Below, piece after piece: positions 23,033 to 33,932 of a stretch of 64,000 bases of DNA. The position numbers and the translations under genes were made by a program. How positions within the stretch are numbered: the stretch's first letter is position 1; each line of letters opens with the position of its first letter. The stretch is from Humulus lupulus. Lineage: Eukaryota; Streptophyta; Magnoliopsida; Rosales; Cannabaceae. The stretch lies in NCBI RefSeq assembly GCF_963169125.1, contig NC_084794.1, positions 160,505,858-160,569,857 on the forward strand. The letters run 5' to 3'. The notes below the pieces were generated by a model, which ran no database searches, was not told where the DNA came from, and was given only the letters and a program-made list of their open reading frames with translations.

Positions 23033-23146
23033 GGCGATATATCGCCACACGGGAGATACGAAAAACACGTCAAATTCGCACAAACGAAACCACGAGCACT
23101 CATGACATAGGGCCAGGCGATATATCGCCTAGGGTGGGTGATATAT
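23033..23146. repeat. Palindromic word cassette, CGATATATCG type
   Basis: GGCGATATATCGCC (23033-23046) and AGGCGATATATCGCCT (23115-23130) are perfect palindromes. GTGATATATCGG (about 23138-23149) is a third, decayed copy. Confidence 0.9.
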
Positions 23147-23869
23147 CGGCCCTAGGACCACATTTTCAAACACTGTAGAAACTGAGCTTGATTAATCCCT
23201 TAACCTCTTGACTTGCCTCTGAACGTTTTTGACTGAGTCTTAAGCACCTCTTGAACGAATATTCAAATTTTTTTTAATTAATATTCATTATTTTATTCAA
23301 GCTAAAAGGAGATATTTTCACTCCTTGAACTCTATAAATATGACCTATACCAAGCCATTTTTCTCATTCTTCAAGCTGTGTTCGGAGCCTTCAAGCTGCT
23401 AGAGTTACTATAGAGTGATACACTTAGGTTTGGGATAAAAGCTTTATCATCTTAAGCTTTATAAACACTTGGGAAGTGATATATAGTGTGTTTTCAATAT
23501 CGAGGTGTAGATCGTTTCTAATACATCCAAAGGTATTCCTATTCTTAAGTTCATTTCTATATGGTTCTTTAGTTTTCTTTACTCAAATCCTAACTCGTTG
23601 TTTTTTATTCTTGGTTAGGTATTTAAGTTCCTTGAACTTAAGGTTTCTTTTCGGTAAGCTTCTTCTTGGTGGTTTAGTTTTCTTCTTTATCATCTCTTTT
23701 CTTTAGAAATACTCACCATTCTTATTGTTGGTTTTAGGAGTGTTCCAAATCTCGTCCTTGTTCTTAAATATCCCTGTGTTGGTAAGGAAAATAGGATAGA
23801 TTTTATGTGCTTTTATGTTTTGATATGTTTATGTATGATATGTTTTTAGTACTTGAGTATATGTTTTGT

Positions 23870-24080
23870 TTAGATAACAAGCATATAATTTTTTAGCCAA
23901 CAAGCATATAATTTGTTTAGATAACAAACATATAACTTGTTTAGATAACAAGTCCCAATAATATATTCCTTGGGCATATGATTTGTTTAGATAAAGAGCC
24001 CCATACATTTATATGTCTTGTTTAGATAACTAGCCCCATAAATTTATGGGCATATGATTGCCTAGCTAGCAAGCCCCAAG
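23870..24080. repeat. Degenerate tandem repeat in solo LTR E
   Basis: TTGTTTAGATAACAAGC-CATATAAT units recur about five times with spacing of about 35-55 bases, separated by CCCCAYA words. Confidence 0.7.
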
Positions 24081-25950
24081 AAGTATGATGGCCATTGTAA
24101 TAGTTGTTTTTATTTGTAGTCATATGTTTCATAGAATATGTTTATAGTATAGTTTTATGCTTATATGTGTTAGTAGATTTTCCTTGCTGAGAATTAGGCT
24201 CACTCCTTTATTTTTTTTTATGTGATGTAGGAAAATAGATATGGTGGTGGAAGGATTCTTGGTAGCTTGGCTTGTGTATTAAGGATGAAGGGATTCGATG
24301 GACTGCGTGACGATTCGAGGACGACGTTATTTTTATTTAGTCTCTTTAGATTATGTTTTTATGTATTTTCCACATTTAGTTTTGTAAACAACTTCATTTA
24401 ATTTAAAGTTATGTTTTATTTTAAAACAATGGGATCTCATACTGCTTATTTATGTATTTCAATATTTACTTTGGAGTTTTTAATAAAGTTATGAATATTC
24501 CTTATGTATGTTTTCTAAAAAATAGTGGTTATGTCTAATAGTTTTAATGGTCCAAGATCTTAGAAATAGTTGGGTCATTACAAGAATGTCAAGACCCTCG
24601 TTACTTCAGAGAACCTTAGGAAGGCCGTACTGTTTCCTCCTACTATAGCTGATGTTTCGAATGACGATGGTCTCGAGCCCATGAACGCCATAGACTCCCC
24701 GGGACCTATTCATGTCGAGGAGGTACCCTCTTTTCCTGTGCTAGCTGGACAGGAGGATGATGAGGTGGCTGCATCTATTGCGTATTCATCCCTTGCTTTG
24801 GATAACTTTGATGAGATTACGTTCGAGCCCGAATCTCATTCAGAAGGTTCGACACTTTATCACCATTATTTTATGATTCATCTGTGCTTAATATCCTTCT
24901 AACATTTGATCTTCTTTTGCAGGTTCAGACATGTTCGGTTTTGTTCATACCCAGCAGAGGTCGACTCCCACCAAGGCCAGTCCTTTTGTCTGAGAGGCTG
25001 AAAGGGCCAAGGTCAAGGATGAGTCGGTAATGGAGGTTCCTCCCGAGGTGCCTCCTTCGACTCCTTTGGCGTCTAGTCCTGTCACAGCGGTAGAGCCATC
25101 TTTGCCTACACCAGTTCCTCCCAGCTTCACTGATGCGGGTGCCTCCTGTTCTGTGCCTGCTCCCATATCTGAACCACACCAATCTGCTATATGGAACCTA
25201 GGTGCAATCATGAACCGAGCGTCTCATTTGGAGCAGAAGATAACGACTTTTAATGGGATTAAGAACGAGGAATTGAGCACCATCCTAACGAAGTCACTCC
25301 TTGACATTCAGAGTGTGAGACCTTTACAATTCTCCTCTTGTCTCCTTAGCTTGTGTGCTGATGTTTATCTAACACTTGTATGTTTTTTACAGACATTGAT
25401 GTTGGTCTCTCATGTCTGTGATAGGTCTGTAGAGTATACCTCTACGCTCTCCAACCTTCGTTCTGAGCTTGAAGCTATTTGGTAGGACGTGTTGGACCTT
25501 AGGCGTGTTGTTGGCTCTAGGGATGCTGACATTACTTTGAAGGATGGAGAGATCAACACCCTTCGCAGTTCCGTGGAGCTCAAATAGCAAGAAGTGACCG
25601 AGTTAACTCTTTGGATAACCCAGATGGAGGGGAAACTTGCCGATAAGCTCCAACAGTCTGAAGCTGAGAAAGAGAAGCTAATTGCTGAGATGGACCAAGT
25701 GCGAAAGGATGCTCTTTTCAAGAAGGAGCAAGAGGTCATGGCCGCCCGAGACAAGGCTTGAGAGTAGTATTCAGAGACAACTTTCTCTTGCTTCTACTTG
25801 ATTTGGAAGTCCATCAAAGATCTAAACTTGGATTTCCTTCCGAAGAAGAGGTGAGTGAAAGAGCTTTAGGAAAAGTCTGGCTCGTGAGGCTACCGAGGCT
25901 CAGGGTGGTATTTTAGATGATACTCGTCCCTTTAGTCTTCTCTTGGTCTT

Positions 25951-26697
25951 TGTACGCCCTGGTTTTCACGTGGGCTGATTAGCAAGCCGAGTTGCTGACT
26001 AATCGTAGTTATCTCATGAACTCCCCTAAGACCGGAGCTTCTGTCGTTAGCTCGAGGAAGCCCAAAGGGCTCGCCTCCATTGTCCAAGACTGGAGCAGGC
26101 CTCCTGAAGGCCGAAGGTCGGGTCCAGTATGCAGCTCGTGTTACGAGCTGGATATGGAGCTATGACCCCTTGAGAAGTAAACACACGCAAGGTAAACGTG
26201 CATATATCAGGCATCACGTGTCTGATATCCCCCTGACTTCTCGGACACCCAGCAGGAACGTGCGTGTTCAGACACCCACGACTGGGTTGGGCCATGCGGC
26301 CCATTACTTCCTTATCTATTGATTCGACCACACTTATGTGTTAGGTTTAGGAATTAATCATGAATGTCACAGAATTGATACGACAAGTAAGAAGGTCACA
26401 GGATGACCTCCCTACCAACTTCCAGGTGCCTTCTCCTATAAATATGGAGACCTTGGGAGTTGATAGGGGTTGGAAAAATAATCTCTTGTAAGAAATACTT
26501 TGTAACCAAATACTCAGTATAGATCAATAATATTGACTAGTGGAGTAGAAGGATTTTAACCTTCGAACCACTTAAAAACCGTGTCTTGAGTCACCCCTTT
26601 TGTCCTCTAAGATCATATATCTATTTCGGTTCACATTTAGCACTAATCCTTTTCTCTCCTTCTCTTAATTACCTGTTGGCGAAGAACCGCGTCAACA
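25951..26697 (+). mobile_element. Element B 5' LTR
   Basis: TGTACGCCCTGG...GCGTCAACA. TATA-like CTATAAATA near 26435. A G-box CACGTG sits near 26216 inside an imperfect palindrome. Confidence 0.96.
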
Positions 26698-26720
26698 GTT
26701 TGGTGCTTTCGTTGAGAGCC
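26698..26720 (+). other. Element B primer-binding-site-like sequence
   Basis: GTTTGGTGCTTTCGTTGAGA directly after the 5' LTR. Conserved at this place in A, C and D. The matching tRNA was not identified. Confidence 0.65.
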
Positions 26721-26752
26721 ATTTCGATTAGTGCTGCTGCAAACATCCAACT

Positions 26753-29060
26753 ATGGTGACTACTCGGTCCAGGCATGGTAACGAGACAGAACAACATGAT
26801 GGGCAGGAGGCTCATCATACCACCATCCCTGATGAACAAGTTCCTGAAGTCCAGCAGCAGCCAGGAAAACAGCCGGCGGGCCAAGACGATACTGGTAGTT
26901 CGACGCCTCGACCGCCTAATCCGAACCCTTGTTATTATACTGCGGTGGAGATGGAGAACGCTCAACTGAGGAGCTAGTTAGAAACGACCAGCCAGCAAAT
27001 CAAGGATATCTTGGCCCGACTACCCCCTCTCATAACCGACGTTAACGTTGGAGAGAGGCAAGGTGAGGCTCCTAAGTCTCGCTAGGGTAACCGGTCCAGG
27101 CACAGCCGGTCGGATAGACTTCCAGCAGCCAACTCCACCCCTTCATCACACCATCGAGATGCAAACTTTGGAGAAATGCCTAGGACCAAACAACAACAAT
27201 ACATCTGTTCGGTTAGGACGTCAACTCCTAGCTCTCAGCCGTCCTCGAGGACGCCCAGAGGAAACCGAGGAAATTCCCGAAGAAGATCCGGGGAGGGCTC
27301 TCGACGTCAGCTCATCCCTGACGACCGTCCGGTGCCTCGTCCAGATCGTCCGGCGCGGGACCAGTAGGTTGGCAGGGCCGAAAGGCCCCTACCAAACTTG
27401 ATCCGTCCAGACGGAACTAGGATTGCCTCCCCCGTCAGGCATCCTCCATCTCCGATCAGATATCCATCTCCACCTCGGCCCGTCCAGGACATCCCAGCCT
27501 ATGGGAGTAGGAGAAACCTGCCATCAACTAGACCTTCCCGGCGTAGCAGGGCGCTAGGGGAAAGCTCAGGTCGTCACCGCCAAAGGCGGACTCCAAGCCT
27601 ATCCAGCAGGAGCCACTGGACCGGCAGTCGCCGGAGTGATCTCTCTTGAGGAGACCTACGTCAACGGTTAAGCTCAGCGCAAAGTCACCAGAGCACCCAG
27701 GGAGGTGACCTGCGAGATCGCCTCAACTCTCACAGAGAAGACCGAGCTGGAAGTGGGGGCCAGGCTCGCTCAGGGGGGGTCCTGTCCGAAATACGCAACG
27801 GAGGGAATGTCCCAAATAACCTATCTCAAGATAGGAGGGGCAATAACCCACCAAATGTGTACAATGGATCTGGAGCTGTTGAACAGCCCCGGAATAACTA
27901 AGGACATCAGGACCAAACCCTCGATCGCCTGACCCAGATGGAGGAGCTAATGAGGAAACTTCTATCAAAAAAAGAAAAAGACGAATATGATTCAGGGGAC
28001 GAGATGGAACTCTTCGCCCCCAACATAGCAGTGACGACATACCCGTCTGGTTTTCGTATGCCTCACCTGTCAAAGTTCAACGGGGACGGAGACCCCTCAG
28101 ACCATTTAGGGATGTTCAACACCCTAATGATGGCCCATAATATTGGCCCGGAGCTGAGATGCTTGATCTTCCCCTCCACACTGACCGGACCTGCCAGACA
28201 GCGGTTCAACCAAAGTAAAAAATAGTCAATCAGCTCCTGGAAGGCCTTCTCAGCCAACTTCAAAAGGGCATTCCGAGCCTCTCAGGCCGCCCGTGTTCAG
28301 GCCGACTCCCTGGCCAACGTGAGACAGCAGCCCGGTGAGACTCTGAAGGCCTACCTGAGCAGATTCGCAAACGTTACTGCTCAGGCTAGAGACGCGTATG
28401 ATAACTCTAAGCTCATGGCCATGAGAACCAGAATCCTTGTCAGAGGAGACCTATGGAAGGATATACAGAGGAAGGGAGTCAGCTCGGTCAACGAATTCCT
28501 TAACAGGGCCCAAGAGTGGATAAACTTGGAAGAAGCCGAGGCCTCAGCTGCGGGAACCAGCCAGGTTCCCGATCAGCCCGCTGGAGTAGGGACGGAGGTC
28601 GTGGTAGCGACCCCAGACGTCACACAAAACAACCAGCCCAATGGAAGCAAAAGAAAGGGCAATGGTGAAAATAGTCAGCATAGCCAAAAGAAGAATAAGT
28701 CCGTAGATAAGTTTAAGCCCATTTTCACGATGTATACCGAGCTCACTCAGTCCAGGGAGAGTATTTTTTTAGCCAACTCTACTCGAGTCCCCTGGAAGAG
28801 GCCGGAGCCACTGAAGCACCACAAAGGAAAGAGAGACACTTCCAAGTTTTGCCGTTTTCATAATGATTTGGGCCACAATACCGACGATTGCAGGCACCTA
28901 AAAGATGAGATCGAGAATCTCATCCGAGCCGGTCCCTTGGCACAATACTCACAGAACAGGGTTCCGGGGAGTCGACCTGCTCCAGAAGTCCTAGTCAGTC
29001 AGCCCGGGCCTCGATTAGATCAGGATGTTCCTCCTCCAGTGGTCGGAGGAGAGATATCCA
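26753..29060 (+). pseudogene. Element B gag
   Basis: Gag forms the virus-like particle and packages the RNA. Start ATG 26753 (MVTTRSRHGNETEQ). A low-complexity Arg/Ser/Pro region follows to about 27650. From 27938: RMPHLSKFNGDGDPSDHL, LIFPSTLTGPARQRF and GETLKAYLSRFANVTAQA form the retrotransposon gag core. A zinc-binding motif with Cys/His order C-x2-H-x4-H-x4-C (FCRFHNDLGHNTDDC, near 28850) ends the domain. All pieces are in one frame (as 26753), but stops interrupt at about 26976, 27083, 27366, 27648, 27895 and 28224. No frameshift is needed. Confidence 0.88.
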
Positions 29061-30091
29061 CCATCTCTGGAGGGCCGCACATGGCTGGCACGAGCAGAGG
29101 CGCCCAGAAGAGATACGTGAATGAACTAAAGACTCACAACGGAGTGGAGTTCGTCCCAGAGAAGCGCCAGTCAAAGCAGCAGCGATTGGAAAGACAACCA
29201 ATCATTTTTACGGAGGAAGATGCAGGCCATGTCCAGTTCCCTCACAATGATCCCTTGGTTATAGCAGTCCAGCTCGCCAACCGGAGAGTGAGAAGGGTGC
29301 TAATAGACAACGGGAGTTCGGTGAACCTCCTATTCCGGTCCACCTTAGAGAAGATGGGTTTGACCATCGCCGAGCTAAAGGCAACCTCCATGATGATGTA
29401 TGGTTTTTCGGGAGAAGGATCAGCGGCGATAGGGACGATCGAGCTGGTGATCACCCTAGGGGAAGAGTCTCGGACAATCTCCAAGCTACTCGAGTTCGTG
29501 GTCATAGACTGCTCCGCTGCTTACAACGCCATTTTGGGCCGGCCTACGCTCATAGCTTTCGAGGCCATCACTTCCATCCGACACCTCGCCATGAAGTTCC
29601 CCACTTCGACGAGAATCTACACGATCCAGGGCGATCAGCTCGCTGCCAGGGAATGCTACAGCATTTCCATGAAGGGAAAATCTAAACCCGGGCAGCTGGC
29701 TATGGCCATTCTGAGTGAAGAGGAATCCCAGGAACCCTTGGCGGCTCCTGAGATTGAAAAACCTCAAAGCGCTAAAGGGGAAAATGTCGCCTTGAGTGAG
29801 GACATTGACCCCCGAGTAGGCAAAGACAGATTCGAGCTCCAGACTATTGAGGAGCTCGAAGAGGTGAACCTTGATCCACAAAATCCATCACGGATGGTCA
29901 AGCTCGGGAAAAACCTTTGTAGCAAGAGGAAGGCAGAGCTGATTACGTTTCTGCGGGCTAACTTAGATGTATTTTCCTGGTCCCACGAGGACATGGTGGG
30001 AATTAGCCCGAGTGTCATCATACATACGCTCCATCTGGATAAAAGAGTTCCTGCCAAGTCTCAAAAGCAAAGACGTTTAGGAACAACCTAG
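29061..30091 (+). pseudogene. Element B aspartic protease and linker
   Basis: Protease would cut the polyprotein. RRVLIDNGSSVNLLFRSTLEKMG holds the active-site Asp at codon 29306 with D-N-G in place of D-T/S-G. FVVIDCSAAYNAILGRPTL follows. The linker has NLDVFSWSHEDMVGISPS and AKSQKQRRLGTT, then TAG at 30089-30091. RT continues in the same frame right after the stop. This domain is open from gag at 28319, with no other stop. Confidence 0.88.
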
Positions 30092-30900
30092 GCTGAAGCC
30101 CTAGAAGAAGAAGTAGCCCGGCTAAAAAAATGTGGCTTTATCCGTGAAGCCAAATTTCCAATTTGGGTCGCCAACCCCGTGCTAGTTCCAAAGCCCAACG
30201 GGAAGTGGCGAACCTGGATTGACTTCTCCGACTTGAATAAAGCCTGCCCCAAGGATTGTTTTCCATTACCAAGGATCGATCAGCTGGTGGATGCCACGGC
30301 GGGGCACGGGCTAATGTCCTTTATGGACGCGTACTCAGGCTACAATCAGATCGCGATGAATCCGGCAGACCAGGAACACACCAGCTTCATGACCTCGACT
30401 AATGTCTATTGCTACAAGGTCATGCCTTTTGGTCTGAAGAACGCCGGAGCTACCTACCAAAGATTAGTAAACAGAATGTTCGTAGACCAGATCAGAAAAA
30501 ACATGGAAGTGTACGTTGATGACATGCTAGTCAAGTCAAAGACTGCCGACAACCATGTTTCCGGCCTGGATGAATGTTTTAAAATACTACGAGAATACGG
30601 CATGAGGCTCAATCCCCAGAAATGCACTTTTGGAGTCGCGTCAGGAAAATTCCTGGGGTTCATAGTCAATACCCGAGGAATCGAGGCAAACCCCGACAAG
30701 ATCAAGTCACTGCTCGAGCTTCCTTCGCCCAGGTCGCGGAAAGATGTCCAAGGCTTAACAGGGAGAGTGGCAGCACTGAACCGGTTTATTTCCAAGTCAA
30801 CCGATAAGTGTTTGCCTTTCTACAACCTGCTCCGAGGAAACAAGAAGTTTGAATGGACAGTAGAGTGCGAAAGCGCATTCCTCGACCTGAAGGCGCATCT
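30092..30900 (+). pseudogene. Element B reverse transcriptase
   Basis: VPKPNGKWRTWIDFSDLNKA, FMDAYSGYNQI (motif A Asp present), MPFGLKNAGATYQRLVNRMF and YVDDMLVKSK (codons 30512-30523) are all intact. NKKFEWTVECESAF marks the connection to RNase H. The domain itself has no stop after 30091. It follows the protease in frame across a TAG. Of the four gypsy RTs here, B and D keep both catalytic motifs. Confidence 0.93.
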
Positions 30901-31330
30901 GGCTGAACCACCTGTGCTTTCCAAGCCCAAGGCAGGCGAGCCTCTTTTTCTCTACCTAGCTGTCACTGAGGATGCAGCTAGTACCGTACTGGTACGAGAA
31001 GAGGACCAAGTTCAGAAGCCAGTCTATTACATCAGCAAGAGACTTCTCAGGGCAGAATCACGATACCCACTGATGGAAAAATTGGCGTTCTGCTTAATCA
31101 CGGCCTCGTGAAAGCTCAAGCCGTACTTCCAATCCCACTCAGTACACGTCATGACCGATCAGCCTCTAAGGCAGGTTTTGCAAAAACCTGAAGCATCGGG
31201 ACGTTTGTTAAAATGGGCGGTCGAACTCAGCCAGTTTGAGATTTTCTACACTCCACGAACTGCTATAAAAAGTCAGGCCCTCGCCGATTTCGTGGCAGAA
31301 TGCACAGGATTCCGGGAGAATCCAGCAGAG
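30901..31330 (+). pseudogene. Element B first RNase H domain
   Basis: LFLYLAVTEDAASTVLVREE, PVYYISKRLLRAESRYPL and MTDQPLRQVLQKPEASGR give a standard gypsy RNase H. A TGA at 31109-31111 (LITAS*KLKPYF) breaks the frame; the CGA seen in related copies suggests a single C-to-T change. Confidence 0.88.
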
Positions 31331-31349
31331 GGCTCATCTCAGCTCACCT

Positions 31350-31780
31350 CATCCCAATCGTTGTGGAAGATCTTTGTAGATGGTTCATCCAACGAGAACG
31401 GCTCCGGGGCCGGAATCATTCTGATATCCCCCGAGGGACATAGATTCCACTCAGCGCTAAGGTTCTAGTTCAAAGCCTCCAACAATGAGGCGGAGTACGA
31501 AGCTTTGCTGGCCGGCCTGAGGATAGCCAGGGAGTTAAAGGCGAGCTCCGTCCAGTGCTTCAGTGACTCCCAGCTCATGGTAAACCAGGTCCTGGGCGAA
31601 TATCAGGCGTGGGGACCCAAGATGGCTGCCTATCTGGCAAAGGTAACCGCTGAGCTGTCTGCATTTGAGCGAGGATCGATCGAACAAATACCTCGGGAGC
31701 AGAACACTAATGCAGATGCTCTTGCCAAGCTCGCCACCACGGGAGAGACGGAGACCTTGGGATTGGTGCCGATAGAATTC
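31350..31780 (+). pseudogene. Element B second (archaeal-type) RNase H domain
   Basis: [51 protein letters not shown] and NADALAKLA keep the expected acidic residues. A TAG at 31466-31468 (SALRF*FKAS) interrupts it. This second domain supports placement in the Tat lineage. Confidence 0.85.
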
Positions 31781-31829
31781 CTAGAAAAACCAAGTATAGA
31801 AGAAGATCGAGCGGAGGTCGAAATGATTG

Positions 31830-33072
31830 ACGCTAGGCCGACCTGGATGACCCCCATTCTTGAGTTTCTCATCGAGGGCAAGCTGTCTGAAGGACGTAAC
31901 GACGCACGGCGAATCTTGTATCAAGCTCTGATATATACGCTGGTCGATGGGGTGTTGTACCGACGTGGGCATTCCCTACCTCTCCTCCGGTGCGTTCTTC
32001 CAAGTGAGGCAAAGGCCATCCTGCAGGAAGTTCAAGAAGGATTCTGCGGAGACCACACCGGGGGGCAGAGCCTGGCCTTAAAGGTTCTCAGGCAAGGATA
32101 TTACTGGCCGACTCTGTCCAAAGACTCGATCTCATACGTGAAGAAGTGCGACAAGTGCCAGCGATTTGCTGCAGTTACTCGAGCTCCTCCAGTCGAGCTG
32201 AAAATGATCTCGGCCCCTTGGCCATTTGGGGAATAGACTTAGTAGGCGCCCTGCCCACTAGAAAGGGCGGGGTCCGTTACGTCGTGGTAGCCATCGACTA
32301 CTTTACCAAGCGGGCTGAGGTAGAGCCGTTGGCAACAATCACGTCTAAAAAGGTGCTTGACTTCGTGGTTAAAAGCATCATCTGTCGCTTCGGCCTGCCC
32401 AAGAAAATCGTCTCCGATAATGGCACTCAGTTCGACAGCGACCTGTTCACCGAGTTCTGTGAAAGACATGGGATTGTGAAAAGTTTCTCCTCCGTGGCCT
32501 ATCCTCAGGCTAATGGCCAGGTCAAAGCTGTCAACAAGACCTTAAAGGCGAGCCTCAAGAAAAGATTAGATGAAGCAAAGGGGGTCTGGCTAGAACAGCT
32601 CCCCCAGGTCCTATGGGCATACCAGATCTCGCATCGAACTCCTACGGGTCATACTCCCTTTTCTTTAACTTTTGGGAGTGAGGCAGTCCTCCCCGTGGAG
32701 AAAAAGGTTCTTTCGCATAGGGTCCAATCTTACGACCAAGATCAAAACCACAAGCTCCTGTGCCATTCCCTCAATCTGGTTGAGGAAAGGCGGGAGGATT
32801 CGCAACTCCAGCCCCCCCATTATCAGCATAAAATCGCCCGCTACTTCAACACCAAGGTTGAAAAACGCACCTTTAGCTTAGGCGACTTGGTCCTGAGAAG
32901 AGTTTTCGTCGCCGGAAAAGATCCCAAAGACAGAGTTTTGGGACCGAAATGGGAAGGACCATACCAGGTCATCGAAGTCATCAAGGAGGGAACTTATAAG
33001 CTAGCCCGACTTGATGGAGGGGTAGTCCCGCGAACTTGGAACGCCGTCCACTTAAAGAGATATTACCAATGA
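31830..33072 (+). pseudogene. Element B integrase with Glu-to-Lys in the catalytic triad
   Basis: HHCC segment VQEGFCGDH...CDKCQRF (the first His of the motif is Gln here), then [30 protein letters not shown] (first Asp present), IVSDNGTQFDSD (second Asp present) and YPQANGQVKAVNKTLK. The Glu expected after GQV is Lys (AAA, 32524-32526). C-terminal LGPKWEGPYQVIEV and NAVHLKRYYQ precede the stop. A deletion near 32215-32235 shifts the frame (to the frame of 32146). Probably inactive even if the frame were intact. Confidence 0.92.
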
Positions 33073-33180
33073 TTTACTTGTAAGGCCTGGAAGGCCACTT
33101 CTTATGTATTAATGAAAATAAGACTTTCACGCATATTTGCAAGTGTAATCCTAAAATAACCACGAAAGACCCTTTCCCAG

Positions 33181-33199
33181 TTACTTGGGGGGCATATGG
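33181..33199 (+). other. Element B internal polypurine tract
   Basis: TTACTTGGGGGGCATATGG, 109 bases after the integrase stop, matching the element's own 3' PPT (GAGCTTGGGGGGCAGA at 37528-37543). Confidence 0.65.
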
Positions 33200-33309
33200 T
33201 ACCTGGATATAACTAGGTCTCCTTAACGACTTAGATGTTGATTCTTATCGATTGACCGTTGTTTTCTTAAAAATGAGATATATTGATAAGGGTTAACGCT
33301 AACTAAGTC

Positions 33310-33745
33310 CTATCCTAGTTTTAACCGGGTCATAAAACTTAGAAGTTAAATTAAATCTGTTGATCGTTGTTCTTCTTAAAGAGCTCGAGATATGGATAAA
33401 AGTTAACACGAACTAAGTTTTCAAATTAAGTTCCTGGTTTTAACCGGGTCATAAAACTTAGAAGTTAATTTAAATCAGTTGATCGTTGTTCTTCTTAAAG
33501 AGCTCGAGATATGGATAAAAGTTAACACGAACTAAGTTTTCAAATTAAGTTCCTGGTTTTAACCGGGTCATAAAACTTAGAGGTTGATTTAAATCTGTTG
33601 ATCGTTGTTCTTCTTAAAGAGCTCGAGATATGGATAAAAGTTAACACGAACTAAGTTTTCAAATTAAGTTACTGGTTTTAACCGGGTCATAAAACTTAGA
33701 AGTTGATTTAAATCTATTGATCATTGTTCTCCTTCAAGAGCTCGA
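33310..33745. repeat. Element B tandem repeat, about 119-bp unit, four copies
   Basis: TTCCTGGTTTTAACCGGGTC recurs near 33312 (diverged), 33431, 33550 and 33669, each followed by ATAAAACTTAGARGTT and AAGAGCTCGAGATATGG. The reverse complement aligns with element A's 122-bp repeat. Between 33746 and 33932 there is only A-rich non-coding sequence. Confidence 0.9.
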
Positions 33746-33932
33746 AATATGGGTTAAAGTTAATGCGAACTAGGTTTTTCAATAAATTATAACAGAAATG
33801 CTTAAAAGCATAAAAGAGCGTAAATTAAAAATGTCAAGGAAAATTGTCTCGAGGTGAAAACACCTCATGCAAAGGTTACAAAAAAAAAAAAATATACTTG
33901 AAAATGTTCAAAGGCAACGGGGAAAGAACGCC

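Larger units (their letters stand above)
22573..24582 (+). mobile_element. Solo LTR E (2010 bp) inserted in C antisense gene
   Basis: TGTAGAGTCCCAG...TTGGGTCATTACA, flanked by the perfect duplication AGAAT (22568-22572, 24583-24587). It cuts the codons between EEKN and VKTL of the antisense protein. No coding domains; the frame at 23476-23706 looks spurious. Different family from the TGTAACG solo LTRs. Orientation is inferred from resemblance to other plant LTRs. Confidence 0.9.
21398..25900 (+). pseudogene. Element C antisense gene, multi-exon, Transposase_28-like, split by a solo LTR
   Basis: Starts MFSSSSSDQLVSERTPQEF right after the acceptor at 21397, but stops appear after about 35 codons. 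From 22096 the frame is good: RALLPLHSYFRSVADYF, VPHEIHYLFDLKMNPSQQ and TQDMAVRAKALIAMTLEEKN, closely matching element D. The solo LTR 22573-24582 interrupts this exon; the frame resumes as VKTLVTSENLRKAVLFPP. Later exons: about 24923-25312 (Pro/Ser-rich, then SHLEQKITTFNGIKNEEL) and 25393-25900, a coiled coil rich in Glu/Lys ending near CFYLIWKSIKDLNLDFLP. Introns have acceptors TTTTGCAG (to 24922) and TTTTTTACAG (to 25392). Stops in the coiled coil break it. Function unknown. Confidence 0.75.

Noticed and set aside
33181..33199. Start of a further LTR after B integrase
   Set aside because: No LTR-like TGTACG sequence follows the internal PPT; the next bases enter the tandem repeat.
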